Source: Coenobita brevimanus (Eukaryota; Arthropoda; Malacostraca; Decapoda; Coenobitidae). From it: 64,000 nucleotides of DNA. The stretch spans positions 6,619,001-6,683,000 of the forward strand of contig CM064713.1 of the NCBI GenBank assembly GCA_032717465.1, read 5' to 3'. A program made the translations under genes and the position numbers. Shown here in pieces: positions 20,502 through 29,996 of the stretch (within the stretch, counting starts at the first letter, position 1; the number at the start of each line of letters is the position of its first letter). Below the pieces are notes generated by a model. That model was not told the DNA's origin. It made no database searches and worked only from the letters and a program-made list of their open reading frames with translations.

Positions 20502-23075
20502 TTACTGGTGTCCTCTGTTCATAAAATATCTGTAACAGTTAGACTTGAACAGTTGTAGGTTGAAATTTGGAGGAAAACAACTCTGGGGAAGCGAGTTCCA
20601 AAGAGATGCAGTTCGGGGAATGAAAGAATTCTGATAGGCAGAAGTTCTGCAATATGGTTGAGTGACATTCCAGTCATGAGCGCTACCAGATGCCCGTGTA
20701 GCACGAGGGAAGGCATGGAGAGGTGGCACCATGGACGCAACTTCGTCTGAGCATTTGCCAAATAAATATCTGTAAAATAATGCAAGGGAGGCAACATTCC
20801 TTCTTACTTGCAGGGGAGGTAGTTTATATGTAATGGCAGGGTTATTAATGATTCTAACAGCTTTATTCTGAATTTTGTCTAGTTGTCTTAATGCAACCTC
20901 TCCACAACCATCCCACAAGGGTGAGCAATATTCAAGCTGAGAGCGCACATGACTCTTATAAATTATAGCCAACTGCTCATCGGCGAAGAAGTTACGGACT
21001 CTGTACAATAATCCAAGTTTCTTTGAGGCGGTTTTAGCAAGTGATCTGACATGAGAGGTCCAGCTGAGGGCACTGTTAAGTGAGACACCAAGAATTTCAA
21101 TACTTTTGGAAATGGGAATATTAGTAGCACTGAAGGTAATGTACGAATCTGGCAATATCTGTCTATTAGTAAACTGTATATATTTGGTTTTACTAGCATT
21201 AAAAGAGACAAGGTTGTTTTGTCCCCATTCACTGATTGTAGATAGATCTTGATTAATGGAGATGGCTGTACTGAGTTGAGAGGTAGAGATATTAGACTTT
21301 GTAATTGGATGTCTGAGTGTGAATGAACTATGTAGTGTTGAGTCATCTGCATATGAGTGAATGGGATTGTGAGTGACAGATAAGAGATCATTAATGTGAA
21401 CCAGAAATAGGGTTGGCGCCAGAACTGATCCCTGCGGCACGCCGGCGTTAATTGAGTGGAAATTTGAATATACATCATCTACTTTTACTCTTATTTTCCT
21501 GTCACTAAGATAAGAAATCAAAGGAACAAAAGACGTTAGTCCATAGCAAGGGAGTTTGGACAGCAGGGAACGGTGCAATACTCTGTCGAATGCTTTAGAG
21601 ATATCAAGAGCTACTGCATGAGTTTCTCCAAAAAGATCAATTGACTGATGGATCGTATGAGTTAAGAGATTGAGTATGTCAATGGTGGATCTTTCGCGGC
21701 GAAAACCGTATTGTCTACCACTAATTAAGTTGTTGGATTCAAGATGTTTAACAATATGCTTATTAATTAAAGTTTCAAATACCTTACCAAGAGAAGATGT
21801 GACAGCTATTGGTCTGTAATTGGAGGGGTCAGACGAACTTCCTTTCTTCGGAACTGGGTGGATATTGGCTTCTTTCCATGAATTTGGGAATAAAGAAGTA
21901 CGTATGCATAGTCTGAATAATTTAGCTAGGACAGAGGCAAGTTCAGGGGAACACTTTTTCAAAACAATTGGCGGAATTCCATCTGGGCCTGGAGCTTTGT
22001 TGGTAGGTAAATTGTCTAGGATGGATTTTACGAATCTTGTCTGTATTTTAAGTGGGGCAATTTCGGGAGAATCAAGTTCCAGTACTGAGACATTCTGGCT
22101 GGTATCATCTATGGTAGAGTTTCTTGCGAAGGTACTAGCAAAGATATCTGCTTTCCCACGTGGGTCATTTGTAATATTGCCATCTGAAGATTTTAGTGGG
22201 GGAATGGAAGATGACTTGTTAAAGTTATTATTGAAAGAATTAAGAGTTGACCAGAATATTCTATTGTCATTAGGGTTGTTAAGTAGTTTTGATGCTTGCT
22301 TTTGAAGAAAGTTTGATTTAGATAAATTTAATACAGCTTTTGCATGATTTCTAGCAATTTTAAATTGGGAGAGTGATTCAGATGTTTTTGATTTTAAGTA
22401 AGAGTTATATGCTAATGACTTTTGGGCTGTTGCTCTGGCACAATTGCCATCAAACCATTTTGGAGAGTTTGATCTTTTAGTGAATTGTTGACTTGGTATG
22501 AATAAATCCATACCAGCTAGTATTAAGTCGCAAATGTGGGACTGGGTAGAATTGGGATCACTAGAGAAGAAAGACTGCCATGGAACATCAGCAAGATAAT
22601 TTCTAAATCCATCCCAGTCTGCCCTGTCAAAGTGCCATCGGGTCACCCTGACAGGTTCGGAATGGGGAGGTGTAGGAGGGTTAACTAATGAGGCTTTGAT
22701 GAGATTGTGGTCAGAGGATCCAAGTGGTGACAGTACCTCTATCCTGTATTGATCTGGATTATTTGTCAAGAATAAATCCAAGAGATGGGCATTATGGTCA
22801 GGATTATCAGGTATTCTGGTTGGTTGCTTTACCAACTGGGTGAGATTAAATGATTCCGCAAACAGCTCGCACTCTAGACCAGCGTCGTCAGTCCGGGCAG
22901 AATGCAATAACCATTCAACATTGTGTATGTTAAAATCACCCAAAATGGTAATTTCATTGTCAAGGGCAAGGTCAAGGTTACTCAACTGAGTGGATATGGA
23001 ATCAAATACACTGGGTTCGAAGAAGCATTGGGGGAACGATAAACTACACAGATATATTTGGCAATGTTTTGGCAA
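20502..23075 (-). CDS. LINE G endonuclease-reverse transcriptase, 857 codons open
   Basis: This is the longest intact LINE frame in the window. The endonuclease part shows ITILGDFNIHNVEW, LLDLFLTNNPDQY and PLGSSDHNLI. The RT follows with NKAPGPDGIPPIVLKKCSP, HPVPKKGSSSDPSNYRPIAV, YGFRRERSTIDIL, AVALDISKAFDRV, NAGVPQGSVLAPTLFLVHIND and the catalytic HSYADDSTLH box. A C-terminal segment follows with LEYCSPLWDGCG, LDKIQNKAVRIINN and SFIPRTASLWNSLPQSCFP. The stop is at 20502-20504. The first part of the endonuclease is in another frame (next entry). It belongs to the Jockey/I-type APE LINEs, but the clade is not settled. Confidence 0.85.
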   Translation of the reverse strand: MPKHCQIYLCSLSFPQCFFEPSVFDSISTQLSNLDLALDNEITILGDFNIHNVEWLLHSARTDDAGLECELFAESFNLTQLVKQPTRIPDNPDHNAHLLDLFLTNNPDQYRIEVLSPLGSSDHNLIKASLVNPPTPPHSEPVRVTRWHFDRADWDGFRNYLADVPWQSFFSSDPNSTQSHICDLILAGMDLFIPSQQFTKRSNSPKWFDGNCARATAQKSLAYNSYLKSKTSESLSQFKIARNHAKAVLNLSKSNFLQKQASKLLNNPNDNRIFWSTLNSFNNNFNKSSSIPPLKSSDGNITNDPRGKADIFASTFARNSTIDDTSQNVSVLELDSPEIAPLKIQTRFVKSILDNLPTNKAPGPDGIPPIVLKKCSPELASVLAKLFRLCIRTSLFPNSWKEANIHPVPKKGSSSDPSNYRPIAVTSSLGKVFETLINKHIVKHLESNNLISGRQYGFRRERSTIDILNLLTHTIHQSIDLFGETHAVALDISKAFDRVLHRSLLSKLPCYGLTSFVPLISYLSDRKIRVKVDDVYSNFHSINAGVPQGSVLAPTLFLVHINDLLSVTHNPIHSYADDSTLHSSFTLRHPITKSNISTSQLSTAISINQDLSTISEWGQNNLVSFNASKTKYIQFTNRQILPDSYITFSATNIPISKSIEILGVSLNSALSWTSHVRSLAKTASKKLGLLYRVRNFFADEQLAIIYKSHVRSQLEYCSPLWDGCGEVALRQLDKIQNKAVRIINNPAITYKLPPLQVRRNVASLALFYRYLFGKCSDEVASMVPPLHAFPRATRASGSAHDWNVTQPYCRTSAYQNSFIPRTASLWNSLPQSCFPPNFNLQLFKSNCYRYFMNRGHQ

Positions 23076-23360
23076 TTTAATTTATATAATGAGTAATCAA
23101 AACTGGATGAAGTGAAGTTTAAAATAGTATCAACTGCATATTGGGATTTGATATAACAACAAGTGCCGCCCTTGTTTCGAAAGTTTGTAAGGAGATGGTA
23201 ACCGGGAAAACAAAATGGAGATATATCGGTAGAGGGTGAGATTTGTGGTTCTGTGAGGAAAAGGGCCAAAGGGGATATGGACTGAAGGAAAAAATGAACT
23301 GAGTTTAAATTTGTGGTAAGGCCGCGGATGTTGGTAAAGAATAAGGCCGTACCGTCACCT
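22982..23360 (-). pseudogene. LINE G endonuclease N-terminus, frameshifted from main ORF
   Basis: This frame gives ALFFTNIRGLTTNLNSVHFF, then FLTEPQIS, GYHLLTNFRNKGGTCCYIKS and YICVVYRSPNAS. It is the start of an apurinic-type endonuclease (the N-I-R-G-L motif and the T-E-P catalytic region). It should continue into the main frame at about 23030, but a one-base shift leads to a stop at 22982. The main-frame Met at 23075 is an accident of the shifted frame. Confidence 0.75.
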
Positions 23361-23400
23361 CTTCGCCGATGAGCATTACCGGATATAGCATTAATATGGC

Positions 23401-23605
23401 TGACTCACCAACTAAGCAATCGTTCAGTACATTATTTTCAGAGGAACTGCTTACTACTTTAAAGCATGCTAAAACACACACATCAGAAGTCCTGAAGGTA
23501 ATATCCTTTTACTAACTGCACACGATTTATTCAATATATGTAAATAGACAGCACACTATTTTAATCTCCAAGCTAAGATTCTAAGCCTGGTTATTCTTTC
23601 TATAC

Positions 23606-23651
<46 letters not shown>

Positions 23652-23882
23652 TTGATTGAATAGGAAAAAATATTCCTATAAACAGCGGTATTATTATAAA
23701 CTTAGTATTAGGTACAATTTCACAGGTCTTTAAAACCCCGCAAAAATATTTAATCGAGGCTGGGCGACGCTAGACCACCTGGTGGCAGACCACTGAAACA
23801 GGTTTGATGCAGCCTCTAATTCTGACCTGTGTGGAGGGGTCCATACTTGCTCATCACCTGAGCCCCTCTTTCATTGGTGGTA
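23401..23882. other. Unassigned sequence with a (TA)n microsatellite
   Basis: No gene is seen. A TA dinucleotide run occupies about 23608-23647. The end abuts the terminal repeat of the next Tigger-like element. Confidence 0.6.
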
Positions 23883-23919
23883 CAGTTTTCCCTTTATTTT
23901 CCGAACGTCCACTAACTGG

Positions 23920-24484
23920 TGTGACGCCCCCACAAAACTACTGGAGTGCTAGGCTCCCTCGTTACGGTTGGATCACCGCCTCGGAGCCCCACACGGCTAG
24001 GTGAAACAAGCCGGGCTTCACCCGTGGGGGTATATATACCGCTGCTTCAGTCAGAGAAGGCAGACTCACACTATTAACGGCTGACAGTGTTCCTCCTCCC
24101 TGAGTGGGTTTACACCGCCCCATTCACCTCCCTCACGGTAACGGTGCTCGGTGACCTTGTGACGTGGAAGAGGGTGTATATCAATTTTGTATTATTTGTA
24201 TATCTTATAATTCTGTATCTTGCCTGTAACTGTTTCCCTTTGTCTGTTTGCTTAACTACCTGATCTATTTGTCTTGTTCTTTGTGCAGTAACTACTGTTT
24301 AAGTGTTATAACTTTAATCTTTGTCATTAACCTTGTTACTTGTCATAATGTTGTTAGGTACTTTTTGTAGTGTAAGGTTTAATATTAAAGTATAGTTAAG
24401 TTCCACTCTGTTTCTTGTGTCTTTACCTTACACCAAATGTGGAGTCCGCCCCATAACTAGATAACCACGCGGCGGATTGTTACA
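23920..24484 (+). repeat. 5' LTR, 565 bp
   Basis: It starts TGTGACGCCCCCAC and ends GGCGGATTGTTACA. A TATATATAC box lies at 24031-24039, a plausible U3 promoter. It differs from the 3' LTR near 23950 (A for G), 24243 (T for C) and 24463 (A for G). Confidence 0.95.
24031..24039 (+). promoter_or_regulatory. TATA-like box in 5' LTR
   Basis: TATATATAC sits about 110 bases into the LTR and is identical in the 3' LTR. The start site is not mapped. Confidence 0.5.
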
Positions 24485-24486
24485 TG

Positions 24487-24504
24487 TGGGGGCCCGTCCG
24501 GGAG
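24487..24504 (+). other. Primer binding site, tRNA-Pro-like
   Basis: TGGGGGCCCGTCCGGGAG follows the 5' LTR after two bases. It agrees at 16 of 18 positions with the tRNA-Pro type of site (TGGGGGCTCGTCCGGGAT). Confidence 0.7.
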
Positions 24505-25352
24505 TGATAATTAATCAGCTAGTTAAGTAATTTAGTCATTATCTATTATAACGAATACAACCTCTCCACCTCACAGGGTCACGTCACATGTGTAGCCTTC
24601 GGTGAGGCCTGCTTCCATTGACTTTAAATTCCTTACTTAGTGGCCACTTAAGGGTAGTTAATGTAGCAGGATAGGTGTGATTGTTTGGGCTGTTCCATTT
24701 GTAAGGACTTGTTTCCCACCAGCCGTTTGAGACTCATCTTGTTACCCATGTACCTGTGGTGAACCACTGACGTTCACAGCCTTTAATTACGTATACTACG
24801 TGGTAACCAGACCATTCTTAAACTCTTTCAGCCAGTTATTATTTCGAAAGAGTACTTATTCAGGACTTTTTGTGTGTTAGTGTGGGCTGATACTCTCCTG
24901 GATAACCTGGCTTGTTATTGCGTTATAGTATCAGAAGCTCATTCATGCTTATCAATTACTGGTTTATAAGAATTTAACGGGAGGTAAAAATTTTTTAAAT
25001 CAGTCACTAGTAGTTAACCACCTTGTTCCCAGTTAATGCTAGTCTTTTTTCCACTGGTAGTTAACCATCTTTTTCTCGGTTAATGCTAGTCTGTCCATAA
25101 GTATCCCCTTGTTACTGATAATCAGCCATCACTATTCGGCTGTTATCCCATGAGTTATATCTTTTCATTGCTAAACTATTCTTAACTGCCAATCTTGTCC
25201 ATGCTAGTTAGCCAACTGTACGTGACTAGTATCATACTTTACTGCCTTATAACTATGTTGACTGTATACATGTTATACCAGTTATTCCTGGTCAGTGCTT
25301 AGAAATAAGGCCATTAGCAGGTTTCACTTAAGAATGCGGAACTTTCAAGACC
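24505..25352 (+). other. Long untranslated leader of the LTR element
   Basis: About 850 bases with no long frame separate the primer site from gag. Two related copies of a roughly 43-base unit containing TAGTTAACCA and TTAATGCTAGTCT lie at about 25007-25093. A packaging role is possible but not shown. Confidence 0.6.
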
Positions 25353-28295
25353 ATGACTGACTTTAATGCATTAGAGTTTGTCGGCAACCCCTCCTTGGAT
25401 GAACTTAAAGCTGCTAAAATATCAAAGGATGACCTTAAGTACATTGCTAAGTCATTTAAAATTCCATTCGCTCAGGATGTGAGGAAAGATAAGTTAAGAG
25501 CACTAATTCTGACCCACTTAGGAGACACAGAGGTAGTCGAAGCCTCTGCAGTGGAGCTAGAAGCTTCCAGTATAATTAAAGATCCTCAAATCCTGCTGGA
25601 GATAAAGAAAGTAGAGATGCAGGCAATGCAAATGAAAATGGAGTATGAAAGAGAGGAAAGAGAACATGAACGTGAGAAAATGGTACATGAAGAAAGAGAA
25701 AGACAGCGTGAACGTGAACATGAAGAAAAGGAAAGAAATAGGCAGTATGAATTGCAACTTCAGGCTCTTCAAGCCCAACTAGCAGGCACACAACCAAACC
25801 TGCTAGGACCTCAGAATCTCCCTACATCTCAAACACCTCGTAAATCTGACTTGCTTAAATATGTAAAACTAATCCCATCTTTCCCTGATACCGATCCTGA
25901 GGCGTTCTTTAGGGAATTTGAATCAACAGCCAGACATTTCGAGATCCTAGAAGCAGACTGGGTATGGCTCATAAAGCCTAAACTATCAGATAAGGCTTTA
26001 ACTGTTTGTAATAACATTGAGAACAACACTGATTACGAAACGGTCAAGAAGGCCATTCTCGCAGCTTATTCAATCTCCACAGAGGGTTACCGCCAGGCTT
26101 TCCGTAACATTGTTAAACTTCAGTACCAAACCTATGCTGAGTTTGCCTCTGATAAGCTTCGTTCCTTAAAACGATGGTTAAAGTCTGCATCTGTGAACAC
26201 TTTTGATCAGTTACTTAATCTAGTTGCTCTTGAAGAGTTCTTGAGAAGAGTTCCACACTCCATCAAGGTACACATTATCGATAGGGAGGAGACTGATGTG
26301 CTTAAAGCAGCCCAATTGGTTGATATCTACTCACTTCTGCATCGCTCACCCCCCAGGGAGAGGAAAACCCAGTCACCCACTGTTAGGTTGCCTGGTAGTT
26401 ACAAAGGTGCTGATAGTAATAAGAACACAGATAGAAACAAAGATGGTAAGCAAGTGGCACAGAACACTCCTGTCTGTTTTTTTTGTAAAAAACCTGGGCA
26501 TATAATAACAAATTGCCCAGACCCCAAGTGCAAAGTGGCCAAGATCTCTGCAAAAAAGCCTGTTGCTTCCATCCAATCCATGCCACCCAATGCTAATTCT
26601 CCTGATCCATTCCAGCCATTCCGTTCCACCGGTACAGTCGCGCTTGGTCCTGGCCAACAGGAGCACTCTGTCCAGATAGTGCGGGACACTTGCGCTGCTC
26701 AATCCTTCATCCGGAAATCTGCCTTACCCAATATCCAGGATAACTATACCGGAGAACTGGTATATCTGAGGGACTTTCACGATCCCTTCCCCACTCTTCT
26801 GGCCAGAGTGCACCTGAACTGTGGCTTGGTTCAGGGAACTGTCACCATAGGGTTAAGTGAAGATGAATCATTACCCATTCCAGGTGTTGATTTCATTCTT
26901 GGCAACGATCTGGCTGGAGGACTTGTTTACCCTCCTCTAGTTGTCAGTAAGTCTCCTTTGTCTCAGAATCCAACAGATGATCTTGAACAAGACCAACCTA
27001 ACTTATTCCCTAGTTGTGCCATTACCAGATCACAATCCAAAGGTAGTACAGTAATTAAACCTACCCTACCTCCCCAAAGCATCATTCCTACCATATTTTC
27101 TGAACAAAGTCTTAAAGAGGCACAACAAAGTGACACTTCCCTGATTCAATTGCATAATAAAGCCATTTCCAAGGATAATATAATCCATCCTCCTTCATTT
27201 TACCACCAAGATGGAGTACTCATGAGAATGTATAAGCCATCCCAACTAGGTGATGATGACACATGGGCTGAGTACCATCAAATAGTACTACCAAAAACCT
27301 TGCGGCATCCTGTAATGGAAGTTGCTCATACAGGCCTTGCAGGCCATCTAGGTATCAAAAAAACTTATTCTAGATTGCTAACTGAATTTTTCTGGCCAGG
27401 CATGAAGAAGGATGTAACTGACTTTGTTAAGAATTGCCATACTTGTCAAGTAGTAGGTAAATCGAATGAAGTAATTCCACCTTACCCCTTACAACCCATT
27501 AGAGTACCTGCTCAGCCTTTCCAAATGATTATTATTGACATAGTTGGACCACTTCCTAAGACCAAGAAAGGCAATCAGTATATACTCACTACTTTGTGCC
27601 CCACCACTAGATATCCTGAGGCATTTCCTTTAAAGAACATTTCCTCCAAAAATGTAGCCAAAACCTTAACACACATGTTTACAACATTTGGTATTCCTCA
27701 GGAAATCCAGTCAGACAGAGGTTCTAACTTTACAAGTGAACTATTTACCCAGGTCCTTAAGGAATTAGAGATTAAACAAACTCTGTCCACAGCTTACCAT
27801 CCACAGTCACAGGGTGCATTAGAGAGACTACATCAAACTCTCAAGACTATGATTCGTAAATTCTGCCATGAGGAGGATCATGATTGGGATGAGGGACTGC
27901 CCTTCCTTCTTTTCGCCATTCGTGAAACACCATCTGACTCCTTGGGTGTTTCTCCTTTTGAACTCTTGTATGGAAGGAAGGTAAGGGGGCCCCTTAAAGT
28001 GATCAAAGACCATATGATAGCTTCACCCACCAGTAAACTGATAACTGTCCAACAGTACATAAATTCCCTTCAGGATAAATTGAGTAAGGTTCGAGCTTTT
28101 GCTAAGAAGAACTTAACTCATGCCCAGACAGTCATGAAGAATCACTATGATAATAAATCTCAGGTTAGGGAATTCAAGGAGGGTGAGTTGGTTTTGGCAT
28201 ACATCCCTGTCACTGGCTCTCCTCTACAAGCAAAATATCACGGTCCATATAGAGTTCCGAGAAAACTGTCAAATTACAACTACTGTATATATTAG
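25353..28295 (+). CDS. Gag-protease-integrase polyprotein of the LTR element
   Basis: This is a 980-codon frame. Residues about 75-155 form a highly charged Glu/Arg coiled-coil-like stretch, residues about 165-330 a gag capsid-like domain (FFREFESTARHFEIL, then LSDKALTVCNNI), and CFFCKKPGHIITNC near residue 375 is a CCHC zinc knuckle. The protease follows near residue 444, but its active site reads DTCAAQSFI where the family has Asp-Thr-Gly, and DFILGNDLAGG closes the domain. Integrase then starts at about residue 650 with a His-His-Cys-Cys finger (HTGLAGH... and CHTC), and the catalytic core has IDIVGPLPK, QSDRGSNFTS and GALERLHQTLK. The frame ends early at 28295 through a frameshift in the integrase C-terminus. 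The product would form particles and insert the cDNA. Confidence 0.9.
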   Translation: MTDFNALEFVGNPSLDELKAAKISKDDLKYIAKSFKIPFAQDVRKDKLRALILTHLGDTEVVEASAVELEASSIIKDPQILLEIKKVEMQAMQMKMEYEREEREHEREKMVHEERERQREREHEEKERNRQYELQLQALQAQLAGTQPNLLGPQNLPTSQTPRKSDLLKYVKLIPSFPDTDPEAFFREFESTARHFEILEADWVWLIKPKLSDKALTVCNNIENNTDYETVKKAILAAYSISTEGYRQAFRNIVKLQYQTYAEFASDKLRSLKRWLKSASVNTFDQLLNLVALEEFLRRVPHSIKVHIIDREETDVLKAAQLVDIYSLLHRSPPRERKTQSPTVRLPGSYKGADSNKNTDRNKDGKQVAQNTPVCFFCKKPGHIITNCPDPKCKVAKISAKKPVASIQSMPPNANSPDPFQPFRSTGTVALGPGQQEHSVQIVRDTCAAQSFIRKSALPNIQDNYTGELVYLRDFHDPFPTLLARVHLNCGLVQGTVTIGLSEDESLPIPGVDFILGNDLAGGLVYPPLVVSKSPLSQNPTDDLEQDQPNLFPSCAITRSQSKGSTVIKPTLPPQSIIPTIFSEQSLKEAQQSDTSLIQLHNKAISKDNIIHPPSFYHQDGVLMRMYKPSQLGDDDTWAEYHQIVLPKTLRHPVMEVAHTGLAGHLGIKKTYSRLLTEFFWPGMKKDVTDFVKNCHTCQVVGKSNEVIPPYPLQPIRVPAQPFQMIIIDIVGPLPKTKKGNQYILTTLCPTTRYPEAFPLKNISSKNVAKTLTHMFTTFGIPQEIQSDRGSNFTSELFTQVLKELEIKQTLSTAYHPQSQGALERLHQTLKTMIRKFCHEEDHDWDEGLPFLLFAIRETPSDSLGVSPFELLYGRKVRGPLKVIKDHMIASPTSKLITVQQYINSLQDKLSKVRAFAKKNLTHAQTVMKNHYDNKSQVREFKEGELVLAYIPVTGSPLQAKYHGPYRVPRKLSNYNYCIY

Positions 28296-28804
28296 AGACC
28301 CCAGACCGTCGCAAGGCAACTCAACTTGTTCATATTAACTTACTTAAGCCCTATAAGCACCAGGAACCACCAGACAACTCCCCGAGACTCATGTTACCCG
28401 TAGACTTACAACACACCATAAATACAGCAAGCTCCAACCCTCCTGAAACCTTGCATGAGATCCCTTGCGTCCGCCCTATGGTTCAGGAGCCGGAGTTAGC
28501 TAGCACCATTCCAACCCCTCCACTGTCCAACTCGGAGATACTTAACAATCTCCAACAATATCTCCAACACCTCACACCAATACAAAAACAGGATTTAGAA
28601 ACAATTATAAGACGGTACCCTAAATTGTTTAATAACAATCCTGGCCGATGTACCATCACCTCTCATAAAGTAAAGTTGGTGCCAGGAACCCATCCAATTA
28701 AATGCAACCCTTATAGGTTACATCCACAGAAAAAAGCACAGATGCAGAAGGAGGTGGAATACCTGTTGGACCAAAGATTAGCAGTCCCAAGCCAGTCCCA
28801 GTAG
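28296..28804 (+). pseudogene. Integrase C-terminus and RT N-terminus, frameshifted and stopped
   Basis: The reading shifts frame just before 28295. The new frame continues with KATQLVHINLLKPYKH, a typical integrase tail, and a linker, then an RT lead-in (LKNPGRC-like NNPGRCTITSHKVKLV and NPYRLHPQKKAQM). A TAG at 28802-28804 ends it. The same frame reopens immediately and continues into the RT, so the stop is a point lesion, not a domain boundary. Confidence 0.8.
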
Positions 28805-28822
28805 GCATCACCCTGTCTACTC

Positions 28823-29944
28823 GTGCCCAAGGAAGATGGACAAATACGTCTCTGCACTGATTATCGTAGAGTCAACTCTGTCACAATCCCAGACGCCTAT
28901 CCACTCCCCCGGGTAGATGATCTGATTGATGAGGTGGGACAATCGCAGTTCATTACTAAAATTGATTTGCTTCGGGGCTATTACCAAATTCCTCTAACTG
29001 ATGATGCTCAGCTCATCTCTGCCTTTGCTACTCCTTTCGGGCTTTACCAATATACTGTAATGCCCTTCGGTATGAGGAATAGTCCTGCCACTTTCCAGCG
29101 GGCCATGAATTATCTATTGCAAGACTTAGATGGAGTATCAGTCTACCTGGACGACATACTAATTTTTTCTCCCCACTGGCGGCAACATCTCTGCCAACTC
29201 TCTGAGGTGCTGTCCAGACTACACGACGCCAACCTCACGGTGAAGCTGGCCAAGACCACCTTTGGCTGGGCCACGGTGACGTACTTGGGACATGAGGTGG
29301 GCAGAGGAGTCTTCCGTCCCAAAGCAGCCAACATCTCTGCCATCATCCAGTACCCTGCACCCACTACCCGGAAGGCGCTGATGCGTTTTTTGGGAATGGC
29401 CGGGTACTACCGGAAATTTTGCCCTAACTTCGCCAAGGTAGCTGCTCCACTCACCAAGATGACGAGTGGCTCTGTGCCATTCATTTGGATGGACGACTGC
29501 CAGACCTCCTTCACCCAACTCAAAACGTTCCTCACCCAAGATCCCGTGCTGCTCTCGCCAGACTTCAACAAGCCGTTCATCCTACACACTGACGCCAGTG
29601 AAGAAGCTGTGGGAGCTGCCCTGCTTCAAGAGAAGGAAGGCATACTACACCCTGTCTCCTACCACTCTGCAAAGCTGGACGTCCATCAACGTCACTACTC
29701 CACTATAGAGAAGGAGCTACTCGCCATCATCACTGCCATCAAAAAGTTTGAGTGCTACCTTTCTCCTAACAGTGCCCCTCTGCAAGTGTATACAGATCAC
29801 AACCCCCTCTCATTTCTGGATCGAAACAAGTTCTCGAATCAACGGCTTTTAAGATGGTCCCTCTACCTCCAACCCTTTAACATCGACATTCACCACATCA
29901 GAGGTTCAGAAAATCTCTTAGCAGACACACTCAGCCGCCTGTAA
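28823..29944 (+). CDS. Reverse transcriptase and RNase H of the LTR element
   Basis: This 373-codon frame, continuous in phase with the preceding stop-ended piece, carries RLCTDYRRVNSVTIPDAYPL, FITKIDLLRGYYQIPL, YTVMPFGMRNSPATFQRAMN and the catalytic VYLDDILIFS near residue 105. The connection holds FLGMAGYYRKFCPNFAKVA. RNase H follows with FILHTDASEEAVGAALLQEK near residue 252 and YSTIEKELLAI. It ends in LADTLSRL, a common gypsy pol terminus, 52 bases before the 3' LTR. All RT catalytic aspartates are present. No integrase follows, which confirms the reversed pol order. Confidence 0.93.
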   Translation: MPKEDGQIRLCTDYRRVNSVTIPDAYPLPRVDDLIDEVGQSQFITKIDLLRGYYQIPLTDDAQLISAFATPFGLYQYTVMPFGMRNSPATFQRAMNYLLQDLDGVSVYLDDILIFSPHWRQHLCQLSEVLSRLHDANLTVKLAKTTFGWATVTYLGHEVGRGVFRPKAANISAIIQYPAPTTRKALMRFLGMAGYYRKFCPNFAKVAAPLTKMTSGSVPFIWMDDCQTSFTQLKTFLTQDPVLLSPDFNKPFILHTDASEEAVGAALLQEKEGILHPVSYHSAKLDVHQRHYSTIEKELLAIITAIKKFECYLSPNSAPLQVYTDHNPLSFLDRNKFSNQRLLRWSLYLQPFNIDIHHIRGSENLLADTLSRL

Positions 29945-29986
29945 CACAGCCTCTACGACACCACCTCTTCGATGGGGTGTCGTTTT

Positions 29987-29996
29987 AGGGGGGAGG
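29987..29996 (+). other. Polypurine tract of the LTR element
   Basis: AGGGGGGAGG, preceded by TTTT, abuts the first base of the 3' LTR, as expected for the plus-strand primer. Confidence 0.85.

Larger units (their letters stand above)
20410..23400 (-). mobile_element. Single-ORF LINE, family G, near full-length with poly(A) tail
   Basis: A minus-strand LINE of about 3 kb ending in 33 uninterrupted A (T at 20410-20442 on the plus strand). It carries one long frame with endonuclease and reverse transcriptase and no ORF1 upstream. The 5' end is approximate, because the frame can be followed to about 23360. A long, unbroken poly(A) and only one frameshift imply recent insertion. No target duplication could be found. 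It is related to element H and differs strongly from families A and B. Confidence 0.82.

Noticed and set aside
21820..22305. 161-codon plus-strand frame opposite LINE G
   Set aside because: Antisense to the well-supported 857-codon LINE frame and without recognisable domains.
25557..25797. Minus-strand frames opposite gag
   Set aside because: They mirror the charged gag coiled coil. Low-complexity composition explains them.
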